A DNA stretch of 64,000 nucleotides, taken from contig NZ_CP109430.1 of assembly GCF_036250735.1 (NCBI RefSeq), positions 4,712,001 to 4,776,000 on the forward strand, written 5' to 3'. This stretch comes from Streptosporangium sp. NBC_01495 (GTDB lineage: Bacteria; Actinomycetota; Actinomycetes; Streptosporangiales; Streptosporangiaceae). The position numbers and the translations under genes are program-made. Shown here piece by piece: positions 51,406 to 61,068 of this stretch. The notes beneath the pieces were generated by a model, which was not told the origin of the DNA, ran no database searches, and worked only from the letters and a program-made list of their open reading frames with translations. The first letter of the stretch is position 1. Every line of letters begins with the position of its first letter.

Positions 51406-51786
51406 TCAGGCGTTGAAGCGCTGGCGGGCGGTCTCGATGTGGCCGAAGTACTGGTGGGTCCAGCCGCAGATGAGATCAACCGTCGCGCGCAGGGCCTGGC
51501 CCGGCCCGGTGAGGGTGTACTCGACTCGCGGCGGCACAGTGGGATACACCTTCCGCTCGGCCAGGCCGTTGCGCTCCAGCATGCGCAGATTCTGGGTGAG
51601 CATCTTGTGGCTGATGCCCTCGACCTCGTCGCGCAGTTCGCTGAAGCGGAGGGTGCGCTCACCGAGAGCCTCGATGATGAGCAGCGCCCACTTGTTGGCG
51701 ACATCCGAGAAGATCTCCCGTGCCAGGGAGTCCGCGCGCCTCAGGTCCGCTTCGTCAGCCGTGCCTGCGAACTGCTTGGTCACCAT
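51406..51786 (-). CDS. HxlR-family transcriptional regulator
   Basis: 126 residues, the typical size. Winged-helix hallmarks: FSDVANKWALLIIEALGERT, LRFSELRDEVEGISHKMLTQ, NLRMLERNGLAERKVYPTVP and PRVEYTLTGPGQAL. These regulators sense redox or small electrophiles and usually control a divergent gene. The divergent neighbour here is a RidA gene across 130 bp, so HxlR probably controls that gene and itself. Confidence 0.9.
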   Translation of the reverse strand: MVTKQFAGTADEADLRRADSLAREIFSDVANKWALLIIEALGERTLRFSELRDEVEGISHKMLTQNLRMLERNGLAERKVYPTVPPRVEYTLTGPGQALRATVDLICGWTHQYFGHIETARQRFNA

Positions 51787-51916
51787 GAGGTTCCCCAGTC
51801 TCTAAAAAGTGCGTTCTTCCACATCAGCGAACACTCTCCTATGGTTTCCGAGTAACCGCAAGAGAGCATGGGCGTCCTCCGGCGCCTCGATCTCACATAA
51901 CCGATCAGGAGATCTC

Positions 51917-52321
51917 GTGGCTGTTTCGCTCATCAACCCTGACAGGCATATCCAAGTCCCGCTCTACCACCACGTCGCGGTGGCGAGGGGAAGCAGGCAG
52001 GTCCACATCGCGGGACAGGTCGCCTGGGACGAGAGCGGCGAGCTCGTGGCACCGGGCGACCTCGCCGGGCAGGTCACCCAGGTCTACCGCAACGTCGCCA
52101 AAGCGCTGGACGCTGCCGGAGCGACGTTTCACGACGTCGTCCGCGTCACGTGGTACGCCGCAGGCTGGAAGAGAGAGATGTACGACGCCTTCAATGCCGG
52201 CATCGAACAGGCGGCCCGCGAGTTCGACATCGCCACGCCACCGGCCGCGCTGATCGGGGTGGACGTGCTTTTCGAGCCCGGCATCCTCATCGAGGCCGAA
52301 GTCACCGCGATCATCGATTGA
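51917..52321 (+). CDS. RidA/YjgF-family protein, third copy
   Basis: 134 residues from GTG 51917, with CAGGAGA upstream. Seen are LINPDRHIQVPLYHHVAVAR, VHIAGQVAWDESGELVAPGD, VYRNVAKALDAAGATFHDVV and PGILIEAEVTAIID. The substrate-pocket region (PPAALIGVDVLFEPG) resembles the Rid7/UK114-like proteins often paired with HxlR or LysR regulators. It is divergent from the HxlR gene. Confidence 0.88.
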   Translation: MAVSLINPDRHIQVPLYHHVAVARGSRQVHIAGQVAWDESGELVAPGDLAGQVTQVYRNVAKALDAAGATFHDVVRVTWYAAGWKREMYDAFNAGIEQAAREFDIATPPAALIGVDVLFEPGILIEAEVTAIID

Positions 52322-52879
52322 AGCGGTCACACCAGGTCGCGGTAAACCGCAAGCGCCGCGATGATGTGCCGATGCCCCCGAAGACCGCCTATCACGACGC
52401 GCTCGGAGACTACTTCGCCGAGCACAGGGGCGAGGAACCGGCGGACAGCCGTTGGCGCTGAGTCGGTAAAGGTCCGAGGGACCACCCCACCAACACCTCT
52501 GCCCAAGCGCAGGGATGAGGTCTTTGGGGAGGGGTCTATGGCGCGACCGAGCGGAACCGGCTGGGTGACGGTCTTGGCTGGGCGCGGGCCCTCCCTGGCA
52601 CGAGCGCGAGGGGCGGCTCCCGCAGGAGCCGCCCCTCGCGCTGGCGGGCGCCTTACGCGAATGGTTCGCGGCAACCTACAGCCTTGCCCACTCGGGCTCA
52701 AGCCTGGTCAGGTTACGGTGCCTGAGGCGAGGCCGTCGGGCGGCAGGACATGGTGGGCGATGACCTGTTCGCGGGCGTGTTTCAAAGGCCGGTGGTGAAT
52801 CAGGCCCGGTCCAGATAGGTGCCTGGTCGGGACCTCCACGGCGTCGGTCATGGCCCGGCGCAGGATCTGGTAGAGAGGG
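52322..52879. other. 560-bp region between RidA and the small secreted protein
   Basis: Contains a short tail-like frame (YHDALGDYFAEHRGEEPADS near 52390-52460, ending at TGA 52459), the perfect 18-bp hairpin at 52603-52642, and a minus-strand coding-like stretch (VEVPTRHLSGPGLIHHRPLK, about 52708-52880) that is not recognised. No intact gene is seen. Confidence 0.35.
52603..52642. terminator. Very strong hairpin
   Basis: AGCGCGAGGGGCGGCTCC, loop CGCA, GGAGCCGCCCCTCGCGCT: a perfect 18-bp stem. No T tract follows. It lies 280 bp after the RidA stop and may work on both strands. Confidence 0.6.
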
Positions 52880-53266
52880 TCAGATCGGCGGCAGGGCGCG
52901 GCACGAGTCATTTCCCGCGACGTCTTCACAGACCGATGCGACCGTGACGTCGCCGGGGAAGGTGCGATTGCCGCATCCAGCTGCGGACCCGTTGGAATCC
53001 CCTACTGTGTGCAGAAGGGCACTGCCTTTGTAATAGAACTGGCCGTAAACGCCATTTCCATCCTGCTCCTTGTCGCAGACTTCGACCCATCGGTGGTCGG
53101 CGCCGACGCCCACGTAGTCGCTTCCCTCGTAGCCGCGCACGTAATGAGCATATGCAGGAAGCGCCGCAGCCAGCACGAGCGCGCCGGCACTTGCGAGTAC
53201 TGATACCGATCTGAGCCCTGTCCGGACGGAGCTCCTGGCGCTATTTCTAATGCTTAACACGTGCAT
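52880..53266 (-). CDS. Small secreted protein
   Basis: 128 residues from ATG 53266, after GGGGAGAAG. The signal peptide SVSVLASAGALVLAAALPAY ends at AYAH. The mature part is short, with HYVRGYEGSDYVGVGADHRW, VCDKEQDGNGVYGQFYYKGS and three or four cysteines (VCDKE, AAGCGN, SVCEDV, DSCRALPPI). Similar small secreted proteins with a VCDxExDGxxVYG block are common in actinomycetes and have no known function. Single gene; its upstream region carries nothing else clear. Confidence 0.72.
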   Translation of the reverse strand: MHVLSIRNSARSSVRTGLRSVSVLASAGALVLAAALPAYAHYVRGYEGSDYVGVGADHRWVEVCDKEQDGNGVYGQFYYKGSALLHTVGDSNGSAAGCGNRTFPGDVTVASVCEDVAGNDSCRALPPI

Positions 53267-53597
53267 CTCTTCTCCCCTGCCGTCCGTGATCATCCCGATA
53301 TGCGGAGAATCTAACCAAGAAGTACGTCCCTGCCCTTGCCCATCCGCGCCCTGTCCTTGCCTATCCGCGTCAAGTCTGGGGGCCCGCGCCCTGGCTCACT
53401 GAGCCAGCCCGGACCAGGAGGGGGATGTCATGGCGCTCATGGCGGTGTCGAGGTTCGAAGGTTCCTCCGATCGGCGGCAGGGCGCTCTACCAATCAGTAA
53501 CGTGCGGGAAATCAGATTCCCGCAGGTAATTCACCCCCGTCCACAGGGGCGCGCAGGGGGGCGTACGACCCGCCTCCCCGGCGCCGATCCCCCGGCG
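53267..53597. other. 330-bp spacer without genes
   Basis: Between the small secreted gene's start and the LamG-protein terminator. A 17-bp sequence GATCGGCGGCAGGGCGC near 53469 repeats the 3' end of the secreted-protein gene near 52884, suggesting a small partial duplication. No coding frame is recognised. Confidence 0.35.
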
Positions 53598-53629
53598 TGC
53601 GCCCGGCCGGGCGGTGCCGGCCGGGCGCA
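53598..53629 (-). terminator. Hairpin after the LamG-protein gene
   Basis: TGCGCCCGGCCGG, loop GCGGTG, CCGGCCGGGCGCA: a perfect 13-bp stem, 11 bp beyond the stop at 53641 on the minus strand. Confidence 0.7.
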
Positions 53630-53640
53630 TGCGTGCGGGG

Positions 53641-56600
53641 TCACAGACGGGTCAGGGCGGGCACCGGGGGCGGCAGGGGTAGCGCGCCCCCCGCGTAGCC
53701 CGACTGGAAGTAGCGGACGGTGGAGATCAGGAGTGCGTTGAGCAGGGCCACGGCCTCCGGATCGGGGTTCGCGCCACGGGTCTGGGAAAGGAACGTGGCC
53801 CACCACGGGACGATGCCGCCGAACCGCAGCCCCCGCAGGGCGACGGCGTTCGGGTCGTTGCTGAATCTCAGCCACTGCGGATCCACGACCTGCGACAGGA
53901 ACGCCTGGCCGTTGTCGGCCGACTGGGGAAGGTAGAACGTCATGAACCGGTAGGCGTCCACCTTGCCCGGGCACGGCTCGTCGGTGTAGTCGCCCGCGCC
54001 CGCGTTGGCCGTCGGATCGTACCCCTGGAGCATGGGGTCGCAGGCGTTGGTCACCCGCAGGGCCACCGCGTGCCCCTCGTTGCGCTTCTTGCCCACCTGA
54101 AGCTTGATCTCGCCGCCGAGGAGCAGGTCGAGATCGCTCGCCATGCCCACCGGGACGTTGAACTCGGTGCTCCACTGAAAGCCGGTGCCGTGGCTGTAGG
54201 AGTACAGGCCCGCGTAGGAGTTCTCATGCGTGGCGGAGAAGCTTTCCGTCTCGGTGTGCAGGCCGCCGGCCGCGGTCCACACGTAGCGGTTGGCGATGCC
54301 CCGGGTGGCGACGTCGTCCGTGTAGGCGTAGAACTGCTTGCCGGCCGGGCCGTCGAGCGAGTCGTCCTCGTTCTGGCCGAGCGACTGGGCGTCGAACCGG
54401 TCGAAATACGTCCGCAGGTTCTGATCGGCCTTCTCGATGTCGGCGGCCAGCCGGTAGGCCTCGCCGGGTTTGAAGTAGCTGCCGCGCGTCAGGTCGGCCT
54501 GGGGGTAGTCCGGGTCGTCGACCAGGCCGACCTTGCCGTCGAGCGTGCCGTTCTTCACGTAGCTCGGGTCGATGCGGAACATCAGCACGTTGCGGTCGGG
54601 CGGCGTCTCCAGGTTGGGCAGCACGATCTTGCCGACCATCGCGCCGTTCGAGCGCAGCCGCATGGCGTACAGGTCGGCGGTGAGCGACTCCACGATGGCG
54701 TAGCCGTAGTTGTGCGGCTGGTAGCGGCGTCCGACGTCGGTGTTGAGGAACGCCGGCTTCGGTTCCCAGGCGCCGCGCAGGCCGATGGTGTCGGTCACCG
54801 TGCGGGTCCACGCGGAGACGTAGTTCTCGTCCTCCTGCCTGGCCCGGCTGAGGGACGACTTGTGGTGCGCGAGGATCTTGGACTTGAACTCGGCGCTTTT
54901 GAAGGAGATCGGCCCCAGGTTGGCCCACATCTCGTTGTTGATGACCACACCGATCTTGAAGTCGAGGTCCATCTTGATCGAGGTGCGGTAGTCGCTGCTG
55001 GAGAATGTGAACGACCGGGTGTCGGTCTGGTCCAGCGCGACGGTCGTCGCGTCCAGGTAGGAGTTGTACCCGAACGGGCTGAGGTACAGCGGGCGCGAGA
55101 GGTTCTCGCTCGGCACCGGCGGCGCGCCCTCGATGTAGCCGATGAGGGTGGGCCGGGTCTGCACCTGGCCGAGGTAGGTGAGGATCATTTCCCCGAGCCC
55201 GAACCCGGAGAAGACCGCGAGCGCGGGGTCGCAGACGGCGTAGGCGCGCCGCATCACCGCGGTCGGCGTGCCGTCGGCGTGCACGTCGCTGTCGGCGTAC
55301 TCGACGACGGCGGCCCGGCCGGAGAGCGGCTCCTGGAAGCCGGTGACCGGCCCGTCGTAGACGTTGCGCACCTGCGGGCCCTCGTTGGCGACCGGCGCCG
55401 TCGAGGCGACGAAGGCCGGGCTTCCGACGAGCTTGCCCTGCGCGCCGCGGCCGGTCAGGTCGTCGCAGTTGCCGTCCAGCGGCCAGTACGCGGACAGGTC
55501 GGCCTCGGACCCGGAGAGCGGGCGGTACATCGTGTCGAGGATCTGGTCCTGCGACAGCGCCCGCGACCACAGCCGCACCTCGGCCACCTGGCCCTTGAAC
55601 CCGGTGACCACCGTGCCGGACGTGTCCAGGCAGCCGCCGACCGTGGCCTGCCTCGCGCCGAGGTAGCCCGGCACCATGGACGCGTCCGCGGGGGTCATCT
55701 GGGCGATCAGCACGCCGTCGCCGTAGCAGGTGGTGGTGGAGATCGTCGAGAACGACGCCCACATGTCGGTGTCGCTGAGCAGGAAGTCGTTGCCGCCCAC
55801 GCCGTCGGCGGCCGTCGTGCCGATCCGCTCGCCGAACCACCACGCCGCCTCGACGCCGTCGGCGCCGTCGTAGCCCTGGCCGGCCTCCATGGCGGCCACC
55901 ACCTGGGCGGCGGTGAAGGTCACCGAGGAGAAGCGCACCCCGGTGAGCAGGCCCTGGAAGGGCGCCTGCGACTCCAGCGCGACCGTGCCGCCCGACGCCG
56001 GGAGGGTGCTGATGCCCAGGCTGAGGGGTTCGCCGGACGTGACGACGCTTGAGGTGGCCGTGTCGGACAGCACGACGGTCGCCGCCGTGCCGGCGACCCC
56101 GTCGACGTAGACGGTGAGCGTACAGGTGCTGCTCACCTTGTTGGTGTCCTTGTCGGTCGACGTGGTCACGCCGTACGCGACGGCGACGTGGTGGGCCGTC
56201 CCGTCTGCGACGTTCGCGGTGTGCGTACCCTTCAGCGCGGACAACTCCCCGGTGGACGGGTTGGAGACGTTGACCGCGCAGTACGCCCTGCCGTCGGGGC
56301 CGACGGCGAGCTGGAACGCCTGGTCGTCCTGGGTCTCCCCCCACTGGGACAGGATGGTCCGCGACAGGGAGGCCGGCGCGTCCAACTGGATCCACGCTTC
56401 GACGGTGGCCTGATCCCCGAAGGAGAGCACCGAGGTGTCACAGGTGCCGTAGTCCAGCCCGGTGCCCGACAGGCCGCCCGGGTTGAGGCGCAGGCCGCCG
56501 GCGACCTCGTGGACGACGGCCAGGTGATGCCAGCTGTTCGCCCGCATGAAGCTCCTGGCGAGCACCGGGCTCCCCCCGCCGACCGCGGCGACCATGTTGA

Positions 56601-59600
56601 CGAACTCGCCGTCGCTGGAGGAGGTCACCGGCTGCGCCTGGGTCGGGCGCAGCGTGCCGTTCAGGGCCGCGCCCGTCGCCGCGGCGTGGTTGGGGAACGC
56701 GTTTCCCGCCGGGTTCTCGGTCAGCGGCCAGTAGCCGACCAGGCCGGGCTCGGTGCCGTGCAGGGAGGCGTCCATCGTGCGCAGCAGTTCGGCCTCCGTG
56801 CGCGGCCCCGACCAGAAGCGGACCTCGGCCAGGGCACCGAACATGCTGACGTTGCGGATGTCGCTGGCGCCGATGCACAGGAACGGCGCCTCTGTCGCCG
56901 CCGTGTAGAACGGGGCGTCCCCGGTGGCGGCGAGCGCGCCGCCGACGTAGATCCGCAGCGTGTACGTGCCCGGCGTGGCGCCGGGGGTGGCGGTGACGGC
57001 GACGTGCGTCCAGGCGGCGGCCGGCAGCGGCTCGGGGACGGTGAGGCTCGACTCGGACGGCACGCCTGGCCGGCCGGTGCGGTAGGCGAAGGTCAGCGCG
57101 CGGCCGGCGTCCACGTAGAGCTGCGCCTGGGCGCTGTCGGGGTAGACACTGTCCTGCAGCTGGAACACGCACCCGTAGCGCTGGCCGCCGGGAGCCGGAG
57201 CGGCGTCGGGACGAATCCACGCCTCCCAGGTGAACCCGGTCGGCGAGGCGGGCGCGAAGACCGACTGGGCGGGCACGTTGATGTACGAGCCCGCATAGCT
57301 CTGCTGGCCCGGGTTGAACGCGGCGTACTGGAGGGTGGACATGCCGACGGTGCCGAGCACGTACGACGGGGTGACCACCCCGAGAGCGACCGGCCCGCCG
57401 TTGTAGCAGACCACCGGCGCCGGCAGGCCGTCCACCGGGCAGGCCCACGCCTCCACGGTGGTGCGGTAGGTGGGAGCGAGCTGCGCGCCGGGCGAGGGGA
57501 CGGTCATCGCGTCGCCGCCGCCGAGCGACAGGGCCCGCGGTTGGTGTGCGGACACCCATCGCCCGTTGGCGCCCTGCTCGGTGAGCGTGCCGGCGCCGTT
57601 CACGGCCGAGGCGGTCTCGCCGAACAGGGGGACGGTGACCCCGGTCGCGGACAGCCCCAGCATGCCGTCGTCGGCGCCGCCGGGGACCGGTCCGGCCAGG
57701 GTACGACCCTGTAGGCGGGCGGCCTGGAAGGTCCCGGCGGTGAGGGAGCCGTCGGGCGCGGGCCAGGCGACGTCGATCAGGGTCGAGCCCGCGCGCAGGT
57801 CCACCGGGGCGGAGATGACCTGGTCGGCGACTTCGCCGGGCAGTGCGTCCGGGGAGATGTAGGTGAACAGGGCGGCGACGTCGGCTGAGCCGCGCATCGC
57901 GGCGACCAGGCTGGTCTGGTCGCGCCCGATCGCCCGCAGTACCACGGGGGTGGAACCCTCCTTGAGCACGGTGAGGTCGCAGTGCGACGGGTCGCCGTCG
58001 CCGGACGCGGCCACCGTGAGCGTGAGCGGGGCCGTGGACGCCGCGAACGCCAGGATCACGCCGCCGCCGGTGGCCAGAGCGTACACCGGGGTGTCACCGG
58101 CCCCGGGCCGGTAGGGGTAGACGGCCGTGCCGGCGTTCCCGCCGAGGACGGGCAGCAGGGAGGTGACGTCGGCCGGCACGGACGCCCAGGTCTGGGTGAC
58201 CGTGGCCCCGCCCGGCAGGGAGTAGGTCATGGTGAGGCCGAGCAGGTCGCCGTCCGCGGCACCGACGGTGACCGAGGCGAGCGGGACGTCGTCGCGGTGC
58301 GAGACGAGAGTCAACGGGGTCGCGCTCTGGCCCACCGTGAGCCGCGCCATGGCGAGCCGGCCGGCGGCGTCGTAGAAGGGGACGGCCCCCGAGCGGACGT
58401 CGGTGTCGGTGGGGTCAGCCGATGACGCGCCGTTGAGTATCCGGATCAGGGCGGCGACGTCGCGCGGTACGCCGTTCCAGGTCTCGGCGGGCAGTCCGGA
58501 CGCCTGGCCGTAGTCGATCGTGACCGTGCACAGGTCGGGCTGGCCGGGGCAGTCGCCCACCGTGACGCCGACACCGTTCATGGTCGTGCCGGCGCGCCGC
58601 GCGACCAGGCGCAGGCTGCCCTCACGGCTGGACGGCGTGGTCCAGGGCACCGCCACCGTGGCCCGGGTGACGGTCGGGTCGAACTGCGCGACCAGGAACG
58701 GCGCGTCGCCCTCGTCGTCCGGTTGGCCGGCGAAGTAGCAGTGCAGAAGACCGTCCGCGCCGCTCAGCAGGCTGGGCGGTCCGGTGGGCGCGGGCCGGCC
58801 GAGCAGGACCGCGCTCAGCGTGCCGGTGCCGGCCGGCCGGATGGCCTCGGCGGGCACCGGGTAGCCCGCCGGGTCGTGGGCGGGGGTGAAGGCGCCGCCG
58901 TCGAAGGTGCCGTCGACGAGCACGCACGCCGTGCCGGTCGGCGGCGCGGGGACGGTGCCGTCCGGCTGCAGGGGGAAGTCGTAGACGGCCAGCGCCGCCG
59001 GCAGGCCGGCTGTGCCCACCGGCACCGTGACGGCGAGCCGGATGCTCCGGCGCAGGGTGCCGTCGGTGTCGTCGGGCATGGTGACCTGCTCCTGCTCCTC
59101 GTAACAGGACAGCGCGGGCCCCGCCGTGGGGGTGAGTGACCGGGCCGGGCCGGGCGTCATGGCGAGGGCGGGTGTGATGGCGAACGACGTGGAGGACCAC
59201 GGCGAGACGTCGACGCGGCCGGTGGAGTCGCGCGGGTAGGACAGGCAGACGACCTGGGTGTCGGTGACGGCGACGATATGCCAGCGCGAGCCGGTGGCCC
59301 CGGCGGGGACGAGCGCGACGTCGAACCGGCCGTCCGTCACGGTCGCGGGGAGCGGCAGTTCGACCGTGGGCTCCAGGAAGGGCCGGTTCACCATGTCGGT
59401 CGAGCCGAGCGCGTCGCCGGGGGCGGCGGGTACGTCGCGGTCGCCGCTGCGCCGGTACCGCGTCTCCCAGACGCGCTGGAGGACGTACACGGGGGCGTCG
59501 CCGTCGCGCGCGGGGGCGCCGTCCAACGGGTTCTGCACGAACACGAACCGGTCGATGTAGAGGCTGCCGGCCGCCGACTGGCGGAAGCAGGAGACGTAAC

Positions 59601-59970
59601 GGTCGTCGGCCACGACGCGGAACGGCGCGTCGGCCGCGTCGGGGACGGTGCCGCCGGGGCCGACGGTGATCAGCGTGGATCCGGCCAGGCGCAACAGCGG
59701 CTGCGGGTCGGCGCTCGGGGTGCCGGGGGTCGTGGCCTGCGAGGGTTCGGCCAGCGGCAGCGGCTGCCAGCCGATCCACTCGCCGGGCACGCCCACCTCG
59801 CCGCTGGTCGGACGGACGTTGTAGTAGAGGGTGTCCACGGGCTTGCCGGCCTCGCGGGCGAACAGCACGACGTTGCCCTGGACGGTGACGGTCACGGGGT
59901 CGAGCAGGGGGATGCCGTTGCAGTCGGTCGACGGCCAGGTCAGCTGGACGACGGGGGTATCAGTGCTCAT
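53641..59970 (-). CDS. Giant LamG (concanavalin-like) domain protein, about 2,109 residues
   Basis: The start at ATG 59970 (MSTDTP) has AAGGAG eight bases upstream; ATG 59976 is too close. No signal peptide, membrane span or sorting signal is seen. Residues 1 to about 840 are beta-rich, with repeated TLTVxxSGD and WxxVPxDVxxLLPxL-type modules. At least two to three LamG jelly-roll domains follow: around 890-1100 ([42 protein letters not shown]), 1170-1390 ([20 protein letters not shown]) and a partial one near 1450-1510 ([24 protein letters not shown]). The last 550 residues form a distinct alpha/beta domain with [14 protein letters not shown] and long amphipathic, alternating stretches ([39 protein letters not shown]). 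Toxin-like or adhesin-like function is inference. Transcribed after the actinoporin-like gene. Confidence 0.8.
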   Translation of the reverse strand: MSTDTPVVQLTWPSTDCNGIPLLDPVTVTVQGNVVLFAREAGKPVDTLYYNVRPTSGEVGVPGEWIGWQPLPLAEPSQATTPGTPSADPQPLLRLAGSTLITVGPGGTVPDAADAPFRVVADDRYVSCFRQSAAGSLYIDRFVFVQNPLDGAPARDGDAPVYVLQRVWETRYRRSGDRDVPAAPGDALGSTDMVNRPFLEPTVELPLPATVTDGRFDVALVPAGATGSRWHIVAVTDTQVVCLSYPRDSTGRVDVSPWSSTSFAITPALAMTPGPARSLTPTAGPALSCYEEQEQVTMPDDTDGTLRRSIRLAVTVPVGTAGLPAALAVYDFPLQPDGTVPAPPTGTACVLVDGTFDGGAFTPAHDPAGYPVPAEAIRPAGTGTLSAVLLGRPAPTGPPSLLSGADGLLHCYFAGQPDDEGDAPFLVAQFDPTVTRATVAVPWTTPSSREGSLRLVARRAGTTMNGVGVTVGDCPGQPDLCTVTIDYGQASGLPAETWNGVPRDVAALIRILNGASSADPTDTDVRSGAVPFYDAAGRLAMARLTVGQSATPLTLVSHRDDVPLASVTVGAADGDLLGLTMTYSLPGGATVTQTWASVPADVTSLLPVLGGNAGTAVYPYRPGAGDTPVYALATGGGVILAFAASTAPLTLTVAASGDGDPSHCDLTVLKEGSTPVVLRAIGRDQTSLVAAMRGSADVAALFTYISPDALPGEVADQVISAPVDLRAGSTLIDVAWPAPDGSLTAGTFQAARLQGRTLAGPVPGGADDGMLGLSATGVTVPLFGETASAVNGAGTLTEQGANGRWVSAHQPRALSLGGGDAMTVPSPGAQLAPTYRTTVEAWACPVDGLPAPVVCYNGGPVALGVVTPSYVLGTVGMSTLQYAAFNPGQQSYAGSYINVPAQSVFAPASPTGFTWEAWIRPDAAPAPGGQRYGCVFQLQDSVYPDSAQAQLYVDAGRALTFAYRTGRPGVPSESSLTVPEPLPAAAWTHVAVTATPGATPGTYTLRIYVGGALAATGDAPFYTAATEAPFLCIGASDIRNVSMFGALAEVRFWSGPRTEAELLRTMDASLHGTEPGLVGYWPLTENPAGNAFPNHAAATGAALNGTLRPTQAQPVTSSSDGEFVNMVAAVGGGSPVLARSFMRANSWHHLAVVHEVAGGLRLNPGGLSGTGLDYGTCDTSVLSFGDQATVEAWIQLDAPASLSRTILSQWGETQDDQAFQLAVGPDGRAYCAVNVSNPSTGELSALKGTHTANVADGTAHHVAVAYGVTTSTDKDTNKVSSTCTLTVYVDGVAGTAATVVLSDTATSSVVTSGEPLSLGISTLPASGGTVALESQAPFQGLLTGVRFSSVTFTAAQVVAAMEAGQGYDGADGVEAAWWFGERIGTTAADGVGGNDFLLSDTDMWASFSTISTTTCYGDGVLIAQMTPADASMVPGYLGARQATVGGCLDTSGTVVTGFKGQVAEVRLWSRALSQDQILDTMYRPLSGSEADLSAYWPLDGNCDDLTGRGAQGKLVGSPAFVASTAPVANEGPQVRNVYDGPVTGFQEPLSGRAAVVEYADSDVHADGTPTAVMRRAYAVCDPALAVFSGFGLGEMILTYLGQVQTRPTLIGYIEGAPPVPSENLSRPLYLSPFGYNSYLDATTVALDQTDTRSFTFSSSDYRTSIKMDLDFKIGVVINNEMWANLGPISFKSAEFKSKILAHHKSSLSRARQEDENYVSAWTRTVTDTIGLRGAWEPKPAFLNTDVGRRYQPHNYGYAIVESLTADLYAMRLRSNGAMVGKIVLPNLETPPDRNVLMFRIDPSYVKNGTLDGKVGLVDDPDYPQADLTRGSYFKPGEAYRLAADIEKADQNLRTYFDRFDAQSLGQNEDDSLDGPAGKQFYAYTDDVATRGIANRYVWTAAGGLHTETESFSATHENSYAGLYSYSHGTGFQWSTEFNVPVGMASDLDLLLGGEIKLQVGKKRNEGHAVALRVTNACDPMLQGYDPTANAGAGDYTDEPCPGKVDAYRFMTFYLPQSADNGQAFLSQVVDPQWLRFSNDPNAVALRGLRFGGIVPWWATFLSQTRGANPDPEAVALLNALLISTVRYFQSGYAGGALPLPPPVPALTRL

Positions 59971-59995
59971 CTTCATAGCTCCTTATCGGCAGACG

Positions 59996-60011
59996 GTGAC
60001 ACATTCGTCAC
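59996..60011. promoter_or_regulatory. Inverted repeat before the LamG-protein gene
   Basis: GTGACACATTCGTCAC: arms GTGAC/GTCAC around six bases, 12 bp upstream of the ribosome site and 26 bp upstream of the start. Candidate operator or leader element. With the hairpin at 60040-60077 it suggests that the giant gene has its own control. Confidence 0.4.
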
Positions 60012-60039
60012 GCTTCGTGATCAATGAGGGCGGTGGCAT

Positions 60040-60077
60040 GCCGGGGGCGGCGGACGGGTTCGTCCGCCGCCCCCGGC
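60040..60077 (-). terminator. Very strong hairpin between the actinoporin-like and LamG genes
   Basis: GCCGGGGGCGGCGGACG, loop GGTT, CGTCCGCCGCCCCCGGC: a perfect 17-bp stem, 27 bp after the stop at 60104. It would end or weaken transcription between the two genes, or stabilise the upstream mRNA. Confidence 0.7.
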
Positions 60078-60103
60078 GCGCTCTCGTGAAGAGGGTCAGC
60101 CCC

Positions 60104-60823
60104 TCATCGGGTGTAGCTGGCCTCCACCGTGGTGGAGCCGGGGTTGGGGTTCAGCGTGAGGTCCACCGCCCACCGTGTGCCCTGCCCCTCCCAGTCGCTG
60201 TGGCTGTCGCTGATGGCCAGGCCGTAGCTGCCGTTACGGGCGCCCGACAGCGACGCGGTGAAGGTGGACTTCTGGCCCACCGGGAACTGCATGTCGAAGT
60301 TGATGTTCAGCACGGTGCCGTCGGCCAGGTTGTAGGTCATGCTCCCGGCCGGGCCGATCTCCGACGCCAGCTTGCTGCTGGCGACGAACGCGGTCTCCTG
60401 CGGCCCGCTCGGCACCGAGACAGGGTAGGTGGAGTACTCGCCGTGGCTCAGGGTGGGGACGTTGCTGACGTTGAGCGTCAGGCCACTGCTGTTGGTGATC
60501 TTCAGGGTGAGCTGGTCCCAGTAGAGGTCGCCCTCGGGCTCGGTGCTGCCGACGTGGCCGTCGACGCGGCCGTCGCGAGCGTCGGCGAGCGTCTCGTGCA
60601 GCCAGGTGAAGACCTGGGCCGCGTTGAACACCGACGGCACGTGGCGCAGGCTGACAGTGGTGGCGTTGCGCTTCTCGTCGTACTTCAGGGTGCCGCGCAC
60701 ACCGAGGCAGCGCAGCTCGTCGCCGCCGACGCGCTCGGCGCCGAGGCCGTTGAGCAGGTGGCGTCGCAGGGCCTCGAACGCGGGGCGCTCGACGTTGTGG
60801 AAGGTGATGGTCTCGCTGGACAT
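60104..60823 (-). CDS. Actinoporin-like (cytolysin-fold) protein with an N-terminal alpha/beta domain
   Basis: 239 residues from ATG 60823, with GGGAGACGACC upstream. No signal peptide. Residues 1-95 form an unrecognised alpha/beta domain (FHNVERPAFEALRRHLLNGL; RHVPSVFNAAQVFTWLHE). From about residue 105 the pattern fits the actinoporin/fungal-lectin beta-sandwich: LTLKITNSSGLTLNVSN (first strands), YPVSVPSGPQETAFVASSKL (compare actinoporin LPHxVPxGKAxLY), GPAGSMTYNLADGTVLNINF (compare GAVGVLAYxxxDGNTLAVLF), then FDMQFPV and a short end. The aromatic phosphocholine-site cluster of sea-anemone actinoporins and the basic RGD-like loop are not evident, so lipid binding may differ. The assignment rests on pattern reading only. 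It lies directly upstream of the LamG-protein gene. Confidence 0.55.
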   Translation of the reverse strand: MSSETITFHNVERPAFEALRRHLLNGLGAERVGGDELRCLGVRGTLKYDEKRNATTVSLRHVPSVFNAAQVFTWLHETLADARDGRVDGHVGSTEPEGDLYWDQLTLKITNSSGLTLNVSNVPTLSHGEYSTYPVSVPSGPQETAFVASSKLASEIGPAGSMTYNLADGTVLNINFDMQFPVGQKSTFTASLSGARNGSYGLAISDSHSDWEGQGTRWAVDLTLNPNPGSTTVEASYTR

Positions 60824-61068
60824 GGTCGTCTCCCGACGGATGGGTCGCTTGCGTGGACGGCCTCTCGCGCTTCGTGAGAGGGGCCTCGGTCCGGGCCGCC
60901 TCGTCGGCAGGCCCGGTTGAACACGTCGGCAACGCTAGGTCGGCGACCTGTGATGAATCGTCCGGGAAATCCCTACACTCGACCCCAATGTTCACCCCCC
61001 GACGCGCCACTCCGGGCATGTCAGGGGTGCGGGGCTCCCCTTATAGGGGCCCGCGCCATATGTCGGTT
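60824..61068. promoter_or_regulatory. Promoter region of the actinoporin-like gene with a GGGAWWTCCC box
   Basis: The 245 bp between the LAL regulator's stop and the actinoporin-like start hold the near-palindrome GGGAAATCCC (60964-60973), 141 bp upstream of the start. It fits the core of PAS-LuxR boxes (CTVGGGAWWTCCCBAG), although the LAL regulator next door is of a different LuxR subgroup. A small CCCC-TTATA-GGGG hairpin sits near 61037-61049. Confidence 0.45.

Noticed and set aside
53470..53510. tRNA-like D-arm (minus strand TTGGTAGAGCGCC) near the LamG locus
   Set aside because: No acceptor stem, anticodon arm or T-arm with GGTTCGA could be placed around it; probably chance or a scrap.
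54070..57714. Long plus-strand open frames (660 and 508 codons) opposite the LamG gene
   Set aside because: They are mirror frames caused by high third-position GC; no domains, and composition is Arg/Gly/Val-rich. The minus-strand protein has real domains.
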